Below, piece after piece: positions 15,578 to 24,890 of a DNA stretch of 64,000 bases; position 1 is the first letter of the stretch, and each line of letters begins with the position of its first letter. Where the stretch lies: positions 1-64,000 of the forward strand of contig QKDN01000042.1 in the NCBI GenBank assembly GCA_003252535.1, written 5' to 3'. The notes under the pieces are model-generated. The model saw only the letters and a program-made list of their open reading frames with translations, made no database searches and was not told the DNA's origin. The position numbers and the translations under genes were made by a program. This DNA comes from Campylobacterota bacterium. Lineage in GTDB: Bacteria > Campylobacterota > Campylobacteria > Campylobacterales > Sulfurovaceae.

Positions 15578-15688
15578 ATGTACTCTCGAATCAGATGTTC
15601 TTTGCTCTTTATCCTAGTGATGTTCACCGTAGGTTGCACTCGCCCCCTCGAGCAGGTTCGGGCAGTGGTAGTCGTTCGAGAAGCCTGA
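15578..15688 (+). CDS. Tiny predicted lipoprotein (36 aa)
   Basis: The 36 residues begin MYSRIRCSLLFILVMFTVGC, a short basic start, a hydrophobic segment and an FTVGC lipobox, leaving a mature peptide of about 17 residues. A near-consensus promoter stands upstream, with a weak AGAAAG site. It resembles entericidin-sized lipoproteins in form only. The rest of 15409-15837 shows no further gene. Confidence 0.45.
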   Translation: MYSRIRCSLLFILVMFTVGCTRPLEQVRAVVVVREA

Positions 15689-15837
15689 AGTCTCGGTTAT
15701 GATAAAACATACATTGTAGGTCAGATCCATCTTACAATTGTTTTGTTACTGTTTGCGTGATTTGTGTTGACGAGAGAGCACCTCGATATGGATATGTTTC
15801 TGTTATCACTATAAATACAGCCTATAGAGAGGTCTTT

Positions 15838-16242
15838 ATGAGATATTTGATTATCTTATTGATGTTTTTGACTCACAGTGCATGTTTTGCACATGGTAAA
15901 GCTGACAGTAATGCACAAAGTGTTTCGATGATCAATCTGATCGCAACGCCTGAGAAATATCATGGGAAAGTAGTCCGGGTCATTGGTGTAGTGGAGATCA
16001 AGTTCGAGGGTACCAAAATATGTTTGTCGAAAGAATCGTGTGAATATAGTCTGAGCAGCAATGCACTTTGGATGGAACTGAATTATGAGAAGATAGGTAA
16101 GACAAAAAAGGAACTGCGAAAGTATAACGGTAGATATGTCCTCATCGAAGGTACATTCAATAAAGACTATCACGGGCATATGGATATGTATAGTGGCGAG
16201 ATTGAAAATATAACACGCTATCAATTGTGGGAGCGTCAATAA
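15838..16242 (+). CDS. Small secreted protein, OB-fold-like
   Basis: A 134-residue protein with a signal peptide (MRYLIILLMFLTHSACFAHG). The mature part (INLIATPEKYHGKVVRVIGV, then ALWMELNYEKI, YNGRYVLIEGTFN) resembles the small periplasmic OB-like proteins that begin with a YxGKxVRVxG pattern. No catalytic residues are evident. I start at 15838 because the signal peptide begins there; the longer frame adds unrelated residues. It stands alone. Confidence 0.65.
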   Translation: MRYLIILLMFLTHSACFAHGKADSNAQSVSMINLIATPEKYHGKVVRVIGVVEIKFEGTKICLSKESCEYSLSSNALWMELNYEKIGKTKKELRKYNGRYVLIEGTFNKDYHGHMDMYSGEIENITRYQLWERQ

Positions 16243-16298
16243 TTTTCTTCGCGGGTGAGGGCACCCCGACCTACGGAAAAAGGAATGGTTCTTCACAT

Positions 16299-16406
16299 GT
16301 AGGGTGGGTTTGCTAACCCACCATTTGTTCCAGATATCATCAATTACTCCAAATTGAACATTACCCTTCATACGAAATAATTGGTGGGCTGGCAAGCCCA
16401 CCCTGC
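16299..16406. repeat. BIME-like paired palindrome (GTAGGGTGGGTT type)
   Basis: The left arm starts GTAGGGTGGGTTTGCTAACC at 16299. The right arm ends GCTGGCAAGCCCACCCTGC at 16406, with CTGC instead of CTAC. A degenerate half-unit (GGGTGAGGGCACCCCGACCTAC) lies just before it at 16253-16274. This pair fills most of the 332-base gap to the next gene; nothing else is seen there. Confidence 0.7.
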
Positions 16407-16574
16407 GGATGATAGAGGTGTTTCTTTGACTGCTCTATGTCTAATAACTACGGCATTACCCCATATCCCATTTCGTGTTTTGACATTTTTTTGTTAGACT
16501 TTACTGCACAGATCTGTTTACGGATGAATTTAATACCATTTATACTGATGCAGTAAATCAAGAAGGAGATAAAG

Positions 16575-17882
16575 ATGAGGATATTATGGATAGTTTTGCT
16601 GACGATGAATGTTCTCCTCGGAGCGGTCGGTGGGATAGGGTATCAATATGCCGTTTACCTGCCCAACAGCCTGGAGGACAATGTCACTGTAGAGAAAGCA
16701 AGGCAGCTGTCGCAGCAGTACCTCAAGGGCTTTGACATAGTAGCCGAAATCGACCGCAAATCGGATAAACCGCAGGTGATGATTTCGCTCATCGATACCC
16801 GGAAGGCACATTATCTGCCACCGGACAAAGAGTCGCTGGGATATTTCGGTCGGGGTATCACATCGGAGGATGTTGCGGTGCTGGGTGCCAACGAACAGGC
16901 AATCATACTGGATGTCCGGTATCCTGAGCAGTATATCTACAGCGGACTCTATGATTTTTCCATCTTTACCCTCGAGGTAGGCAAAGCATACCGGGGGCTT
17001 ATCTGGGATGAAGAGACCCGGGAGGTCTTCGGATATGACAAATGGAAGGAGCAGAGGATAGAGAGTTACTCAGCAGAGAAGATCCCCGATGTCACCAAAC
17101 AGATCACGATCCATGCCTACAAGAACAGTGATTATATCAGGGCCATTACCCTGGGGATGAAGAAATTCGGCAGGGAGGATATCGTGGTCAACGATTTCGC
17201 ATGGTCGAACAACAGCAGCGTAGGGAATCTCATCAACCTGATCGCCCAGCAGATCGTCGAGACACGGTCAGGAGAAACCGCTCTCAAAATGATCGCGAAC
17301 ATAGATGCGATCAAACATCCTGTAGTCAAGGGGTATTACAAAAATATACTCTACGAGAACGCATCCAAGGGGATCGCCGTAACCCTCAAGCCGACGAAGA
17401 ACGAAGAGGGCGATCCCGATAACCGCCTGCTGGAAGTAGACTTCGATACCCTCGATGGCAAAAGTCTCCAGGCCAGACAGGAGCAGCTACTCGCTTCTCT
17501 TTTCGGATTTGAAGACAAAATATCCTATGTCAAACACAATGATGAAATCCTCAAAAAAAGCGAAGAGGCAAAAGCCAAACTCCCCGGATATAAAGAGAAA
17601 TTCAACAAAGGGTTTAAACCCGGTGAATATCTCCTGCTCAAGGCTCCTTTCCCCGTCGGTGACGATACAAACGAGTGGATGTGGGTCGAGGTGCACGAGT
17701 GGAAAGGGACGCAGATCACAGGACTGCTGAAGAACGACCCCTACAACATACCCGCGCTCAAAGCCGGGATGACGGTGACCGTAGACCAGAATGATATATT
17801 CGACTATATCCACTATCTGCCTGACGGTACGAGCGTGGGCAATGAGACAGCGAAACTAATAGAAAAGTATCAAACGAGATGA
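16575..17882 (+). CDS. DUF2314-domain secreted or membrane-anchored protein
   Basis: 435 residues with an N-terminal hydrophobic segment (LWIVLLTMNVLLGAVGGIGY) acting as a signal or anchor. The C-terminal 90 residues match DUF2314 (KAPFPVGDDTNEWMWVEVHE, then ITGLLKNDPYNIPALKAGM, DIFDYIHY), a domain of unknown function. The middle part is not recognised. AGAAGGAGATAAAGATG supplies a clear ribosome-binding site. It stands alone on the plus strand and its function is unknown. Confidence 0.78.
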   Translation: MRILWIVLLTMNVLLGAVGGIGYQYAVYLPNSLEDNVTVEKARQLSQQYLKGFDIVAEIDRKSDKPQVMISLIDTRKAHYLPPDKESLGYFGRGITSEDVAVLGANEQAIILDVRYPEQYIYSGLYDFSIFTLEVGKAYRGLIWDEETREVFGYDKWKEQRIESYSAEKIPDVTKQITIHAYKNSDYIRAITLGMKKFGREDIVVNDFAWSNNSSVGNLINLIAQQIVETRSGETALKMIANIDAIKHPVVKGYYKNILYENASKGIAVTLKPTKNEEGDPDNRLLEVDFDTLDGKSLQARQEQLLASLFGFEDKISYVKHNDEILKKSEEAKAKLPGYKEKFNKGFKPGEYLLLKAPFPVGDDTNEWMWVEVHEWKGTQITGLLKNDPYNIPALKAGMTVTVDQNDIFDYIHYLPDGTSVGNETAKLIEKYQTR

Positions 17883-17927
17883 TCCCTGCGGTTTCTCCCT
17901 GACGGTGGAGAAGCCGCCGCTCCCGAT

Positions 17928-18320
17928 CTATGACCCTGACGTCATCCAGACGATCGCGGGCATACAGAGGAGCAGGATGATACCGAATGTGAGGAGATTG
18001 CCCGAGCGGGGGTCGAAGTCGCGCATGATGGCGGGGTAGGAGAGCTTGAAAAAGCGTCTGCCGATGTAGATATCCGCAGCTGTCATCATCGACGCCCATA
18101 CGGCTCCGATGATCCATGCCTCGCCCAGGCTCTCGGGGGCGATGAGGGGGACGGTGACGAACGACCAGACGATCACCATGACGGAGCCCAGGATGAAGGA
18201 GATGACGAGGGCTTTTGGTTTGCCGTAGCGTTTGACGAGGTAGCGGACACGCAGGGTACCGTTGACCATCTCGCTGAGGATGATGAGGATGAAAGCGGCT
18301 ATCGTTTTGATCAAGAGCAT
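17928..18320 (-). CDS. Hypothetical membrane protein
   Basis: 130 residues with four hydrophobic segments: LLIKTIAAFILIILSEM, ALVISFILGSVMVIVWSF, AWIIGAVWASMMTAADI and LLTFGIILLLCMPAIVWM. The conserved-looking loop GTLRVRYLVKRYGKPKA may face the cytoplasm. I start at 18320, preceded by GGAGG, rather than at the longer frame's ATG. No family is recognised. It is divergent from the MscS-like gene. Confidence 0.7.
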   Translation of the reverse strand: MLLIKTIAAFILIILSEMVNGTLRVRYLVKRYGKPKALVISFILGSVMVIVWSFVTVPLIAPESLGEAWIIGAVWASMMTAADIYIGRRFFKLSYPAIMRDFDPRSGNLLTFGIILLLCMPAIVWMTSGS

Positions 18321-18440
18321 AGTGAACCTCCGGTCAGAGTATAATGCCATAGAATAGATTATGGATCGACTTGCATATTTCAAGATTTTGGTTTATTATG
18401 TTACATTCTCTTTGAGATCAGAGGGTGGAAAAGGGCGACA

Positions 18441-20063
18441 ATGAAAAAAGTATTAATCCTTATCATCATGGCAGTATCGCTTGCATCAGGGGCAGGAGAT
18501 GACAAGATCGCGACACTGATGGAGCTCAAAAAAACGCAGGAGATGATCCAGAAAGAGCTCGATGAGAAGACCATTCTCCTCAAACAATCCACCCAGCCGG
18601 ACGAAAAGAGCCGGCTCACCGAAGAGATCAAGTATCTCCAGAACCAGAACACGGAAGCCAAGACGATGTTCGAGAATGTTGCTTCGGGGATAGACGAGAC
18701 GATGAACTCGAACGGCAGCGCTGAAGCGGCCAGGACGCTCAGCGAAGATTTCCAGCTCCTGCTCCAGCCGCTGATCCAGCAGGCGAAGGACTCTACCGAG
18801 GCGATGAGGAAAAAAGCGAGACTCAAGGAGGAAGAGGAGCGTTACAGCGAACAGCTCTCGGAGGCGCAGAAGGCGGTGGATAATATCGCCGGGCTGATGG
18901 GACGCGACATGAACAGTACGCTCCACGGGGACCTGATGCAGCTCCTGGAGTACTGGAACAAACAGGCGGGGATACTCAGCGGCAACCTCAAGGCGACCAG
19001 GCACAGGATCGAAGCGCTCAAAGGGGAGGAGAAACCCTTCGGCTCGTCTTTCGAGGATGGGTTCAGAAGTTTCTTCCACAACCAGGGGAGGGCACTCCTG
19101 GAGGCACTCGGGGCATTCGTGGGAGTGCTGGTCGTGATGAAGATCGTATCTGTCGTGCTGATCAAACTCTTCCCGAGGATGGTAGACCCGCACCGTACGG
19201 TCAGTCTCAGGCTGATCGATCTTTTTCTGAGGATACTGACAGTGATCCTCGCGTTCCTCGCGCCGATACAGGTCTTCTACTATGAAGAGAACTGGCTGCT
19301 GGCGAGCATCGGGATACTGCTGATGATCGGCGTCCTCTGGGCGCTCAAGCATCTCATCCCCAACCTCTGGCAGCAGAGCATCCTCCTGCTCAATATCGGC
19401 TCGGTCAGGGAGAACGAGCGGATCAACTACCGTGACCTGCCGTGGAGGGTCAAGAGTATCAATATCTTCACAATACTCGAAAACCCCGATACACTCGTGC
19501 AGATGCGTATCCCTATCGCCGAGCTCATCGGGCTTATCTCCAAGCCGGTCAACAACGACGAGCCGTGGTTCCCCTGCCGCAAGAGCGACTGGGTAGTGCT
19601 CGGCGACGGCTATTTCGGCAAGGTGGTGGCGATCTCGCTGGAGTTCATCGAGCTGGTCGACCTCGGGGGGAGCCGCAAAACCTACAATATCAACGACTTC
19701 CTTTCCCTCTCTCCCATGAACATCTCCACCGGGTTCCGGCTGGTCAATACGATCGGGATCAGCTACAAACACCAGAAGGAGAGTACTGCCGAAGCGATCA
19801 GCAAGCTCGAATCCTATATCCGCAGGAGGATCAGGGAGGAGGAGTACGAGGAGTCGCTCGGCTCTCTGACGGTGGAGTTCGACAGTGCGGGGGACTCGTC
19901 GCTCAACCTGGCGGTCGTCACCAATTTCAGCGGCAAAATGGCTCCCGCCTACAACCGTCTGCGCCGTGCGGTCAACCGCTGGTGCGTCGAAGCGTGCACG
20001 CTCAACGGCTGGGAGATACCGTTCCCGCAGCTCACCGTCTCGACCTTCTCCGATACGCCGTGA
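18441..20063 (+). CDS. MscS-family mechanosensitive channel, large form
   Basis: 540 residues. It has a signal peptide (MKKVLILIIMAVSLASGAG), a long charged coiled-coil periplasmic region (about 20-200), and membrane segments near 225-245, 265-280 and 290-305. The C-terminal part ends in the MscS-type domain (NRLRRAVNRWCVEACTLNGW, then IPFPQLTVSTF). The segment WVVLGDGYFGKVVAISLEFI matches the beta-domain G-x-V-x-I/L pattern after the pore helix. It probably releases solutes on osmotic downshock; gating cannot be judged. It is followed 63 bases later by a small secreted-protein gene. Confidence 0.85.
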   Translation: MKKVLILIIMAVSLASGAGDDKIATLMELKKTQEMIQKELDEKTILLKQSTQPDEKSRLTEEIKYLQNQNTEAKTMFENVASGIDETMNSNGSAEAARTLSEDFQLLLQPLIQQAKDSTEAMRKKARLKEEEERYSEQLSEAQKAVDNIAGLMGRDMNSTLHGDLMQLLEYWNKQAGILSGNLKATRHRIEALKGEEKPFGSSFEDGFRSFFHNQGRALLEALGAFVGVLVVMKIVSVVLIKLFPRMVDPHRTVSLRLIDLFLRILTVILAFLAPIQVFYYEENWLLASIGILLMIGVLWALKHLIPNLWQQSILLLNIGSVRENERINYRDLPWRVKSINIFTILENPDTLVQMRIPIAELIGLISKPVNNDEPWFPCRKSDWVVLGDGYFGKVVAISLEFIELVDLGGSRKTYNINDFLSLSPMNISTGFRLVNTIGISYKHQKESTAEAISKLESYIRRRIREEEYEESLGSLTVEFDSAGDSSLNLAVVTNFSGKMAPAYNRLRRAVNRWCVEACTLNGWEIPFPQLTVSTFSDTP

Positions 20064-20126
20064 GGGGTCAACCCGGATTCATGAACTCTGCATTATAATG
20101 CAGTATATCAATACAAAGGAAACACG

Positions 20127-20420
20127 ATGAAACTATTGAGAGCTTTGGCTATGGTAACGGCGGTCGGATCGGTATTGGCAGCGAATGGTGCCTATGTGAG
20201 GAACTACTATCATCCCCAGAGCGAACCGCGCGGGCTCTTCATCGTAGATTTCGAGTATCGCGGGGTGGGGTATACCTACAGGATGTACTGTCCCAGCGGT
20301 GAGGTGAGGGATATCACCGGCGGCAGCTGGGGCAAGGCGCGCAAGGCATACCAGGAGGATCATATCTATTTCGAGGGTGCGAGGGTCGTCCGCTCTGCGT
20401 TCGACCAGGTGTGTTATTAA
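20127..20420 (+). CDS. Small secreted protein (97 aa)
   Basis: It has a signal peptide (MKLLRALAMVTAVGSVLAAN) and a mature part of about 78 residues with two cysteines (MYCPSGEV and the C-terminal QVCY) that could form a disulfide bond. No family is recognised. AAAGGA precedes the ATG. The next gene starts six bases after its stop, so the two may share a transcript. Confidence 0.65.
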   Translation: MKLLRALAMVTAVGSVLAANGAYVRNYYHPQSEPRGLFIVDFEYRGVGYTYRMYCPSGEVRDITGGSWGKARKAYQEDHIYFEGARVVRSAFDQVCY

Positions 20421-20426
20421 GGAGAA

Positions 20427-20999
20427 ATGATGATCGTAGATTTCGGCACGCTCAGCGAAGGGCGCAAATACAAGACCATGAGCAATACCATTTTCCCCCG
20501 CCCGGTCGCATGGATCAGCAGCGAGGACGAGGGGGTGGTGAACCTCGCGCCGTTCAGCTACTTCACGCCGCTGAGCAGCGAACCTCCGCTAGTTGTCGTG
20601 TCGATAGCACATAAGGAAAACGGCGAGCATAAAGATACCTTCGCCAATATCCTCAGGCACAAAAGATGCACGATCAACCTCGCCCACGACGGGCTCATAG
20701 AGGCGCTGAAGCACAGCGCCGAGGAGCTTCCCCATGAGGTGAGCGAGACGGAGCATTTCGGTATCGAGACGAGACGCATCCTCGACGGGTATCCGCCGAT
20801 GGTCGCCGATGCGAAGTGCGCCCTCTTCTGCCGGCTGGTCAAGACTCTCGATATCGGCAGCGACTACGAGCCGCTGCTGCTGGAGATCGAGCAGATGTAC
20901 ATCGACGATGAGCGGATCGACCCCAAAGGGCATATCCACCTCGAAAATATCGGCAGGGTCGGGATGGAGTTCCTCGTCGATGCGGCGAGGGTGAAGTAG
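20427..20999 (+). CDS. Flavin reductase-like / flavoredoxin family protein
   Basis: 190 residues of the FMN-binding split-barrel flavin-reductase family: TIFPRPVAWISSEDE (the PRPVAWIS motif), NLAPFSYFTPLSSEPPLVVV, KDTFANILRHKRCTINL and HIHLENIGRVGME. It probably reduces or binds FMN in the cytoplasm. The second ATG at 20430 has better spacing from GGAG and may be the true start. It lies in a plus-strand series with the PPOX-like and GNAT-fusion genes. Confidence 0.87.
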   Translation: MMIVDFGTLSEGRKYKTMSNTIFPRPVAWISSEDEGVVNLAPFSYFTPLSSEPPLVVVSIAHKENGEHKDTFANILRHKRCTINLAHDGLIEALKHSAEELPHEVSETEHFGIETRRILDGYPPMVADAKCALFCRLVKTLDIGSDYEPLLLEIEQMYIDDERIDPKGHIHLENIGRVGMEFLVDAARVK

Positions 21000-21025
21000 C
21001 CTCCGGAGAGAGGAAAAGGAGCGTG

Positions 21026-21643
21026 ATGAGACGGGTAGAATTCGAAGTGACCGATATGGAACGGATCGCAGAGGTACTGGGGCAATGCGAGTACGGCACC
21101 CTCTCGCTCATAGCTGAGGGGAAGCCATACGGCGTGGCGCTCAACTTCGTATTCCATGATGGGAAGATATGTTTCCACGGTGCGAAGGAGGGGCGGAAGG
21201 CAGAGGCGATAGCCGCCGACCAGAACGCTTCCTTTCTGGCGGTCAGGCCCCTTTCGTTGATCCCCTCATACTTCAGCGATACCCGCTCGGCGTGCCCGGC
21301 GACCCATTACTTCGCATCGGTGCATATCGAAGGGGAGGTAGAAGCGGTCACAGGGAGCGATGAGAAATCCCGCATCCTCGGCGCGCTGATGGAGAAGCTC
21401 CAGGGAGAGGGAGGCTATGAGCCGATCTCCCCGGACAATCCCATCTATACCAGAATGCTCGATCAGACCGCGGTATACGCGCTCACCCCGGGCATGATGA
21501 CGATGAAGGTCAAGGCGGGGCAGAACCTGACTCAAAGCCGTTTCGATGCATTGACAGCGAAGCTTGAGTCGAGGGGTGAAGGGGAAGATTACGCTACGAT
21601 CGCGTTCATGAAGGAGTACTACCATGCAGCTGCGGATCGCTAG
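21026..21643 (+). CDS. Pyridoxamine 5'-phosphate oxidase-like FMN protein
   Basis: A 205-residue split-barrel protein of the PPOX-like/NimA group: GQCEYGTLSLIAEGKPYGVA, NFVFHDGKICFHGAKEGRKA, then HYFASVHIEGEVEAV. Such proteins bind FMN and may reduce nitro compounds or other small substrates. I start at ATG 21026, five bases after AAAAGGA, instead of the GTG three bases earlier. The end overlaps the next gene by 20 bases, so the pair is coupled. Confidence 0.85.
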   Translation: MRRVEFEVTDMERIAEVLGQCEYGTLSLIAEGKPYGVALNFVFHDGKICFHGAKEGRKAEAIAADQNASFLAVRPLSLIPSYFSDTRSACPATHYFASVHIEGEVEAVTGSDEKSRILGALMEKLQGEGGYEPISPDNPIYTRMLDQTAVYALTPGMMTMKVKAGQNLTQSRFDALTAKLESRGEGEDYATIAFMKEYYHAAADR

Positions 21644-22760
21644 GGTCGAAGACATCGACGGTGTGCTCGAGCTGCATTACCGCTACCAGATCGATTCGAT
21701 TGCCGAAGAGGAGAAGAAGGACGGGTTCGTGACCACACCGTTCACGAGCGGGCAGCTCCGCAGCCTCATAGAGGAGGAGCAGGGGCTCTTCATCGCCCTC
21801 GAGGACGAGAGGGTGATCGCCTATGTCATGGCTGCTTCGTGGAGATTCTGGTCGGCATGGCCGATGTTCGCCTATATGATCGGAGGGCTGGGGGAACTCG
21901 AATACCACGGGGTGAAACTCAGCGTGGACAATTCATACCAGTACGGCCCGGTGTGTGTCGACAGGAGCGTGCGCGGCAGCGGTGTGCTCGAAGCGATATT
22001 CGAGTTCGCCAGGGTGGAGATGGCAAAGCGCTATCCCGTCCTCGTCACATTCATCAACAGGATCAATACCCGTTCCTTCGCAGCACACACCCGCAAACTC
22101 GGGCTTGAGGTGATCGCGGAGTTCGGCTACAACGGCAACTCATACTACGAACTCGCCTATGACACCGCCAGACCGTCTGGAAACCTCCCGGAGTTCCTGC
22201 TGCGCAGCGAGATAGTCGATTATGACGATCCTGCCGTCAGGGAGCTGGCGGCGAGGCTGTCGGATGGACTCGAAGACGACGAAGCGATAGCCGAAGCCTG
22301 CTTCAGGTATGTGCGTGATGAGGTGCGGCATACAGGCGATCATCATGACGACATCACCACCTGGAAGGCGAGCGAAGTGCTGCGATACAAAACGGGATGG
22401 TGCTACGCCAAATCCCACCTGCTCGCCGCCCTCCTGCGTGCCAACGGCATCCCCGCGGGCTTTTGCTACCAGCGGTTTGGATGCGGGGAGTACAGGGACG
22501 ATATCCACTGTCTCCACGGACTCAACGCGGTCTATCTCTGCCAGTACGGCTGGTACAGGGTCGATCCCCGGGGCAACAAAGAGGGGGTCGACGCGCAGTT
22601 CTCACCGCCTGTCGAAAAGCTGGCATTCGAGCCCGGCGAAGGGGAGTACGACCTCGCCGATATCTACCCCGAACCGCTGGCTGTCGTCGTGGAGAAGCTG
22701 GAGAGCAACAGAAGCTATGATGCAATGATCCACGACTTTCCCGATATCCGGACGGAGTAG
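21624..22760 (+). CDS. GNAT acetyltransferase / transglutaminase-like fusion
   Basis: 378 residues in two domains. Residues 1-185 are a GNAT-type N-acetyltransferase (LRIARVEDIDGVLELHYR, then VCVDRSVRGSGVLEAIFEFA as the acetyl-CoA loop). Residues about 195-350 are a transglutaminase-like cysteine-protease fold with a plausible triad: Cys260 in KTGWCYAKSH, His298 in CLHGLNAVY and Asp314 in YRVDPRGN. Function is unknown; it could modify and cleave or cross-link an amide substrate. The start is supported by AAGGAG. It overlaps the flavin protein upstream and is 2 bases from the ABC-F gene. Confidence 0.85.
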   Translation: MQLRIARVEDIDGVLELHYRYQIDSIAEEEKKDGFVTTPFTSGQLRSLIEEEQGLFIALEDERVIAYVMAASWRFWSAWPMFAYMIGGLGELEYHGVKLSVDNSYQYGPVCVDRSVRGSGVLEAIFEFARVEMAKRYPVLVTFINRINTRSFAAHTRKLGLEVIAEFGYNGNSYYELAYDTARPSGNLPEFLLRSEIVDYDDPAVRELAARLSDGLEDDEAIAEACFRYVRDEVRHTGDHHDDITTWKASEVLRYKTGWCYAKSHLLAALLRANGIPAGFCYQRFGCGEYRDDIHCLHGLNAVYLCQYGWYRVDPRGNKEGVDAQFSPPVEKLAFEPGEGEYDLADIYPEPLAVVVEKLESNRSYDAMIHDFPDIRTE

Positions 22761-22762
22761 CG

Positions 22763-24259
22763 ATGCTGCACCTGGGGATCAGTGACCTTTCGTTCCGATA
22801 CGGCGAGAGGGATATCTTCAGCTCGCTCAGTCTCTCGTTCGATGAGGGGTGGCACGCCCTCGCAGGAGCCAACGGGTCGGGGAAGACCACCCTGCTGAGG
22901 CTCATCGACAGGCAGCTGCGACCCACCTCCGGCACCATCACGGGCAATACCCTGACCTATTACTGCGAACAGAAGCTCGATACCCCGCCCGAAGGGTTCG
23001 ATACCTTTGTCAACGCCTACGATGCGCGGGCCTACCGTCTCATCGAGATGCTGGGGATCGAGGAGGAGTGGTTCTACCGATGGGAGAGCCTGAGCTACGG
23101 TGAGAGGAAGAGGATACAGATCGCCGTCGCCCTCTACGGCGAGCCCGATATCCTCCTCCTCGACGAGCCGACCAACCACCTCGACCATACGACCCGGTTC
23201 ATACTCATCCATGCCCTGCGGAGCTATCGCGGGATCGGCATCCTCGTCAGCCACGACAGGGAGCTGATGGACACCCTCTGCACCCACACCTCGATACTCA
23301 GAGGCGGCAGGGTCTACAGCTACAGAACCCCCTACACCAATGCCATGCGCGAGTGGCAAAAAGAGCGCGCCGCACTGCAAAAAGAGCACGAACTCCACAA
23401 CCAGAAGATCAGGTCGCTCCAGCGGACACAGCAGCTCCAGAAGGAGAAAGTATCACGCTCGGCGGGGCGACTCTCCAAGCGCGACATCGATCCCGGAGAC
23501 AAAGATGCCAAAGAGAAGATCAACCTCGCCAAACTTACCGGAAGGGACAGGAACGATTCCCGGCTCCTCCATACCCTCCAGTCGAGATACGAGCAGCTCT
23601 CCGAGAGGAAGATAGCGATCGACAAAGAGTATGCGAAAGGTATCGTGATAGAGCAGGGCGGTGGGAGGGAGCAGTGCTTCCCGCTGATGCTGGAGGGCGG
23701 GATGCTGCGGCTCTCGGGCGAGAAGACGCTGGAGTATCCGGATATCCTCATCGAAGCGACCGACAAGATCGCCCTCACCGGCGACAACGGCACGGGGAAG
23801 AGCAGCTTCATCCGTATGCTCCTCGAAGTGATCGGGTCGAAGAACCTCCTCTACCTCCCGCAGGAGATCGACGAGGAGGGGCGGGAGCGGCTCTACGGCG
23901 AGATCAGGTCGATGCCCAACGACAAGAAAGGGGAGCTCTATACGATCGTCACCAGACTCGCCTCGAATCCCAGGGCGCTCCTCGACGATCATCCTCCCAG
24001 TCCCGGCGAGCTCCGCAAGCTCCTCATCGCCAAAGCCTTACTGGAGAACATCTCACTGATCATCCTCGACGAGCCGACCAACCACATGGATATCGACTCC
24101 ATCACCTCCCTCGAAGAGGCGCTGCGTACATACACCGGCGCGCTCATCCTGGTCAGCCACGACAGGGTGTTCGTCGATGCGGTGGCGAAGCGGCGGTGGA
24201 GGATAGAGAAGTGCGGGGAGGGGAGATACAGACTGTCAGAGGGGACGGCATCTGCCTGA
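22763..24259 (+). CDS. ABC-F family ATPase
   Basis: 498 residues, two ABC domains and no membrane segments, as in ABC-F translation factors that act on the ribosome. The first domain has Walker A GANGSGKTT (35-43), signature LSYGERKR and Walker B ILLLDEPTNHLD. A charged linker (about 190-285) follows. The second domain has GDNGTGKSS and LIILDEPTNHMD, but its signature reads SPGELRKLL, a departure from LSGGE. It may protect the ribosome or give antibiotic resistance. It ends a four-gene plus-strand series. Confidence 0.9.
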   Translation: MLHLGISDLSFRYGERDIFSSLSLSFDEGWHALAGANGSGKTTLLRLIDRQLRPTSGTITGNTLTYYCEQKLDTPPEGFDTFVNAYDARAYRLIEMLGIEEEWFYRWESLSYGERKRIQIAVALYGEPDILLLDEPTNHLDHTTRFILIHALRSYRGIGILVSHDRELMDTLCTHTSILRGGRVYSYRTPYTNAMREWQKERAALQKEHELHNQKIRSLQRTQQLQKEKVSRSAGRLSKRDIDPGDKDAKEKINLAKLTGRDRNDSRLLHTLQSRYEQLSERKIAIDKEYAKGIVIEQGGGREQCFPLMLEGGMLRLSGEKTLEYPDILIEATDKIALTGDNGTGKSSFIRMLLEVIGSKNLLYLPQEIDEEGRERLYGEIRSMPNDKKGELYTIVTRLASNPRALLDDHPPSPGELRKLLIAKALLENISLIILDEPTNHMDIDSITSLEEALRTYTGALILVSHDRVFVDAVAKRRWRIEKCGEGRYRLSEGTASA

Positions 24260-24315
24260 CCATAAGTGATCAGGCGATGCGTCATGATCCAGTGCCGCTG
24301 CCGGGAAAGCGGTGC

Positions 24316-24816
24316 CTAGTCGCAGATACACATATTCCAGGGGCCGCCCGCTGTCACGGTGTCGACACTGTCGAATGTCGTCCCTGTAGGGCAGCTGCAT
24401 TCGTCAGGTACCAGGCCGCCGATATACTCGATGCCGTTGACCACTTCACCGCATTTGAACTGGTCGTAGTAATAGTCGCAGGTGCCACCGGTACCACCAT
24501 TGTAATCGGCCGGATCATAAGTGTAGGTGTAGGTATGTCCCGCTTCGACATCGAGCGTGCTGACGTTGGTCAGGTTCGTCCCGTTGCAGTTGGTCCACTG
24601 CATGGTATTGGCACCCGGGTCTGCGGTCACGCTGCTGCTCCCGCCGGGCTGGATGGGCCCTACCTGCTGATCGTTCCAGAGAGCACACACGTCCGTGTCC
24701 GTTGCAACATTCTTGAATATGACCGTCGCTGTCGTGCTGTCCGACCCTCCGCCGCCGCAACCCGATACAAAAAGTAAAATCCCCAATGACGCGATGATCT
24801 TGTGATGTGTTTTCAT
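24316..24816 (-). CDS. Predicted lipoprotein
   Basis: 166 residues with a lipoprotein signal (ASLGILLFVSGCGGGGSD, lipobox VSGC) followed by a Gly/Ser linker. The mature domain is Thr/Asn-rich with several cysteines (TDVCALW, TNCNGTN, TCDYYYDQFKC, ECSCPTG, CICD) suited to disulfide bonds in the periplasm or at the surface. No family is recognised. Confidence 0.7.
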   Translation of the reverse strand: MKTHHKIIASLGILLFVSGCGGGGSDSTTATVIFKNVATDTDVCALWNDQQVGPIQPGGSSSVTADPGANTMQWTNCNGTNLTNVSTLDVEAGHTYTYTYDPADYNGGTGGTCDYYYDQFKCGEVVNGIEYIGGLVPDECSCPTGTTFDSVDTVTAGGPWNMCICD

Positions 24817-24890
24817 TATATGTCCTGTTGAGTGATTAATGGAGTATTATAGGCCCAATCTATTGAATATAATATAAAACCGTCTTCTGA

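Noticed and set aside
18486-19772. A 428-codon minus-strand frame opposite the MscS-like gene
   Set aside because: Same mirror-frame effect; the MscS-like protein has signal, membrane and family motifs, while the minus-strand translation has no recognisable motif.
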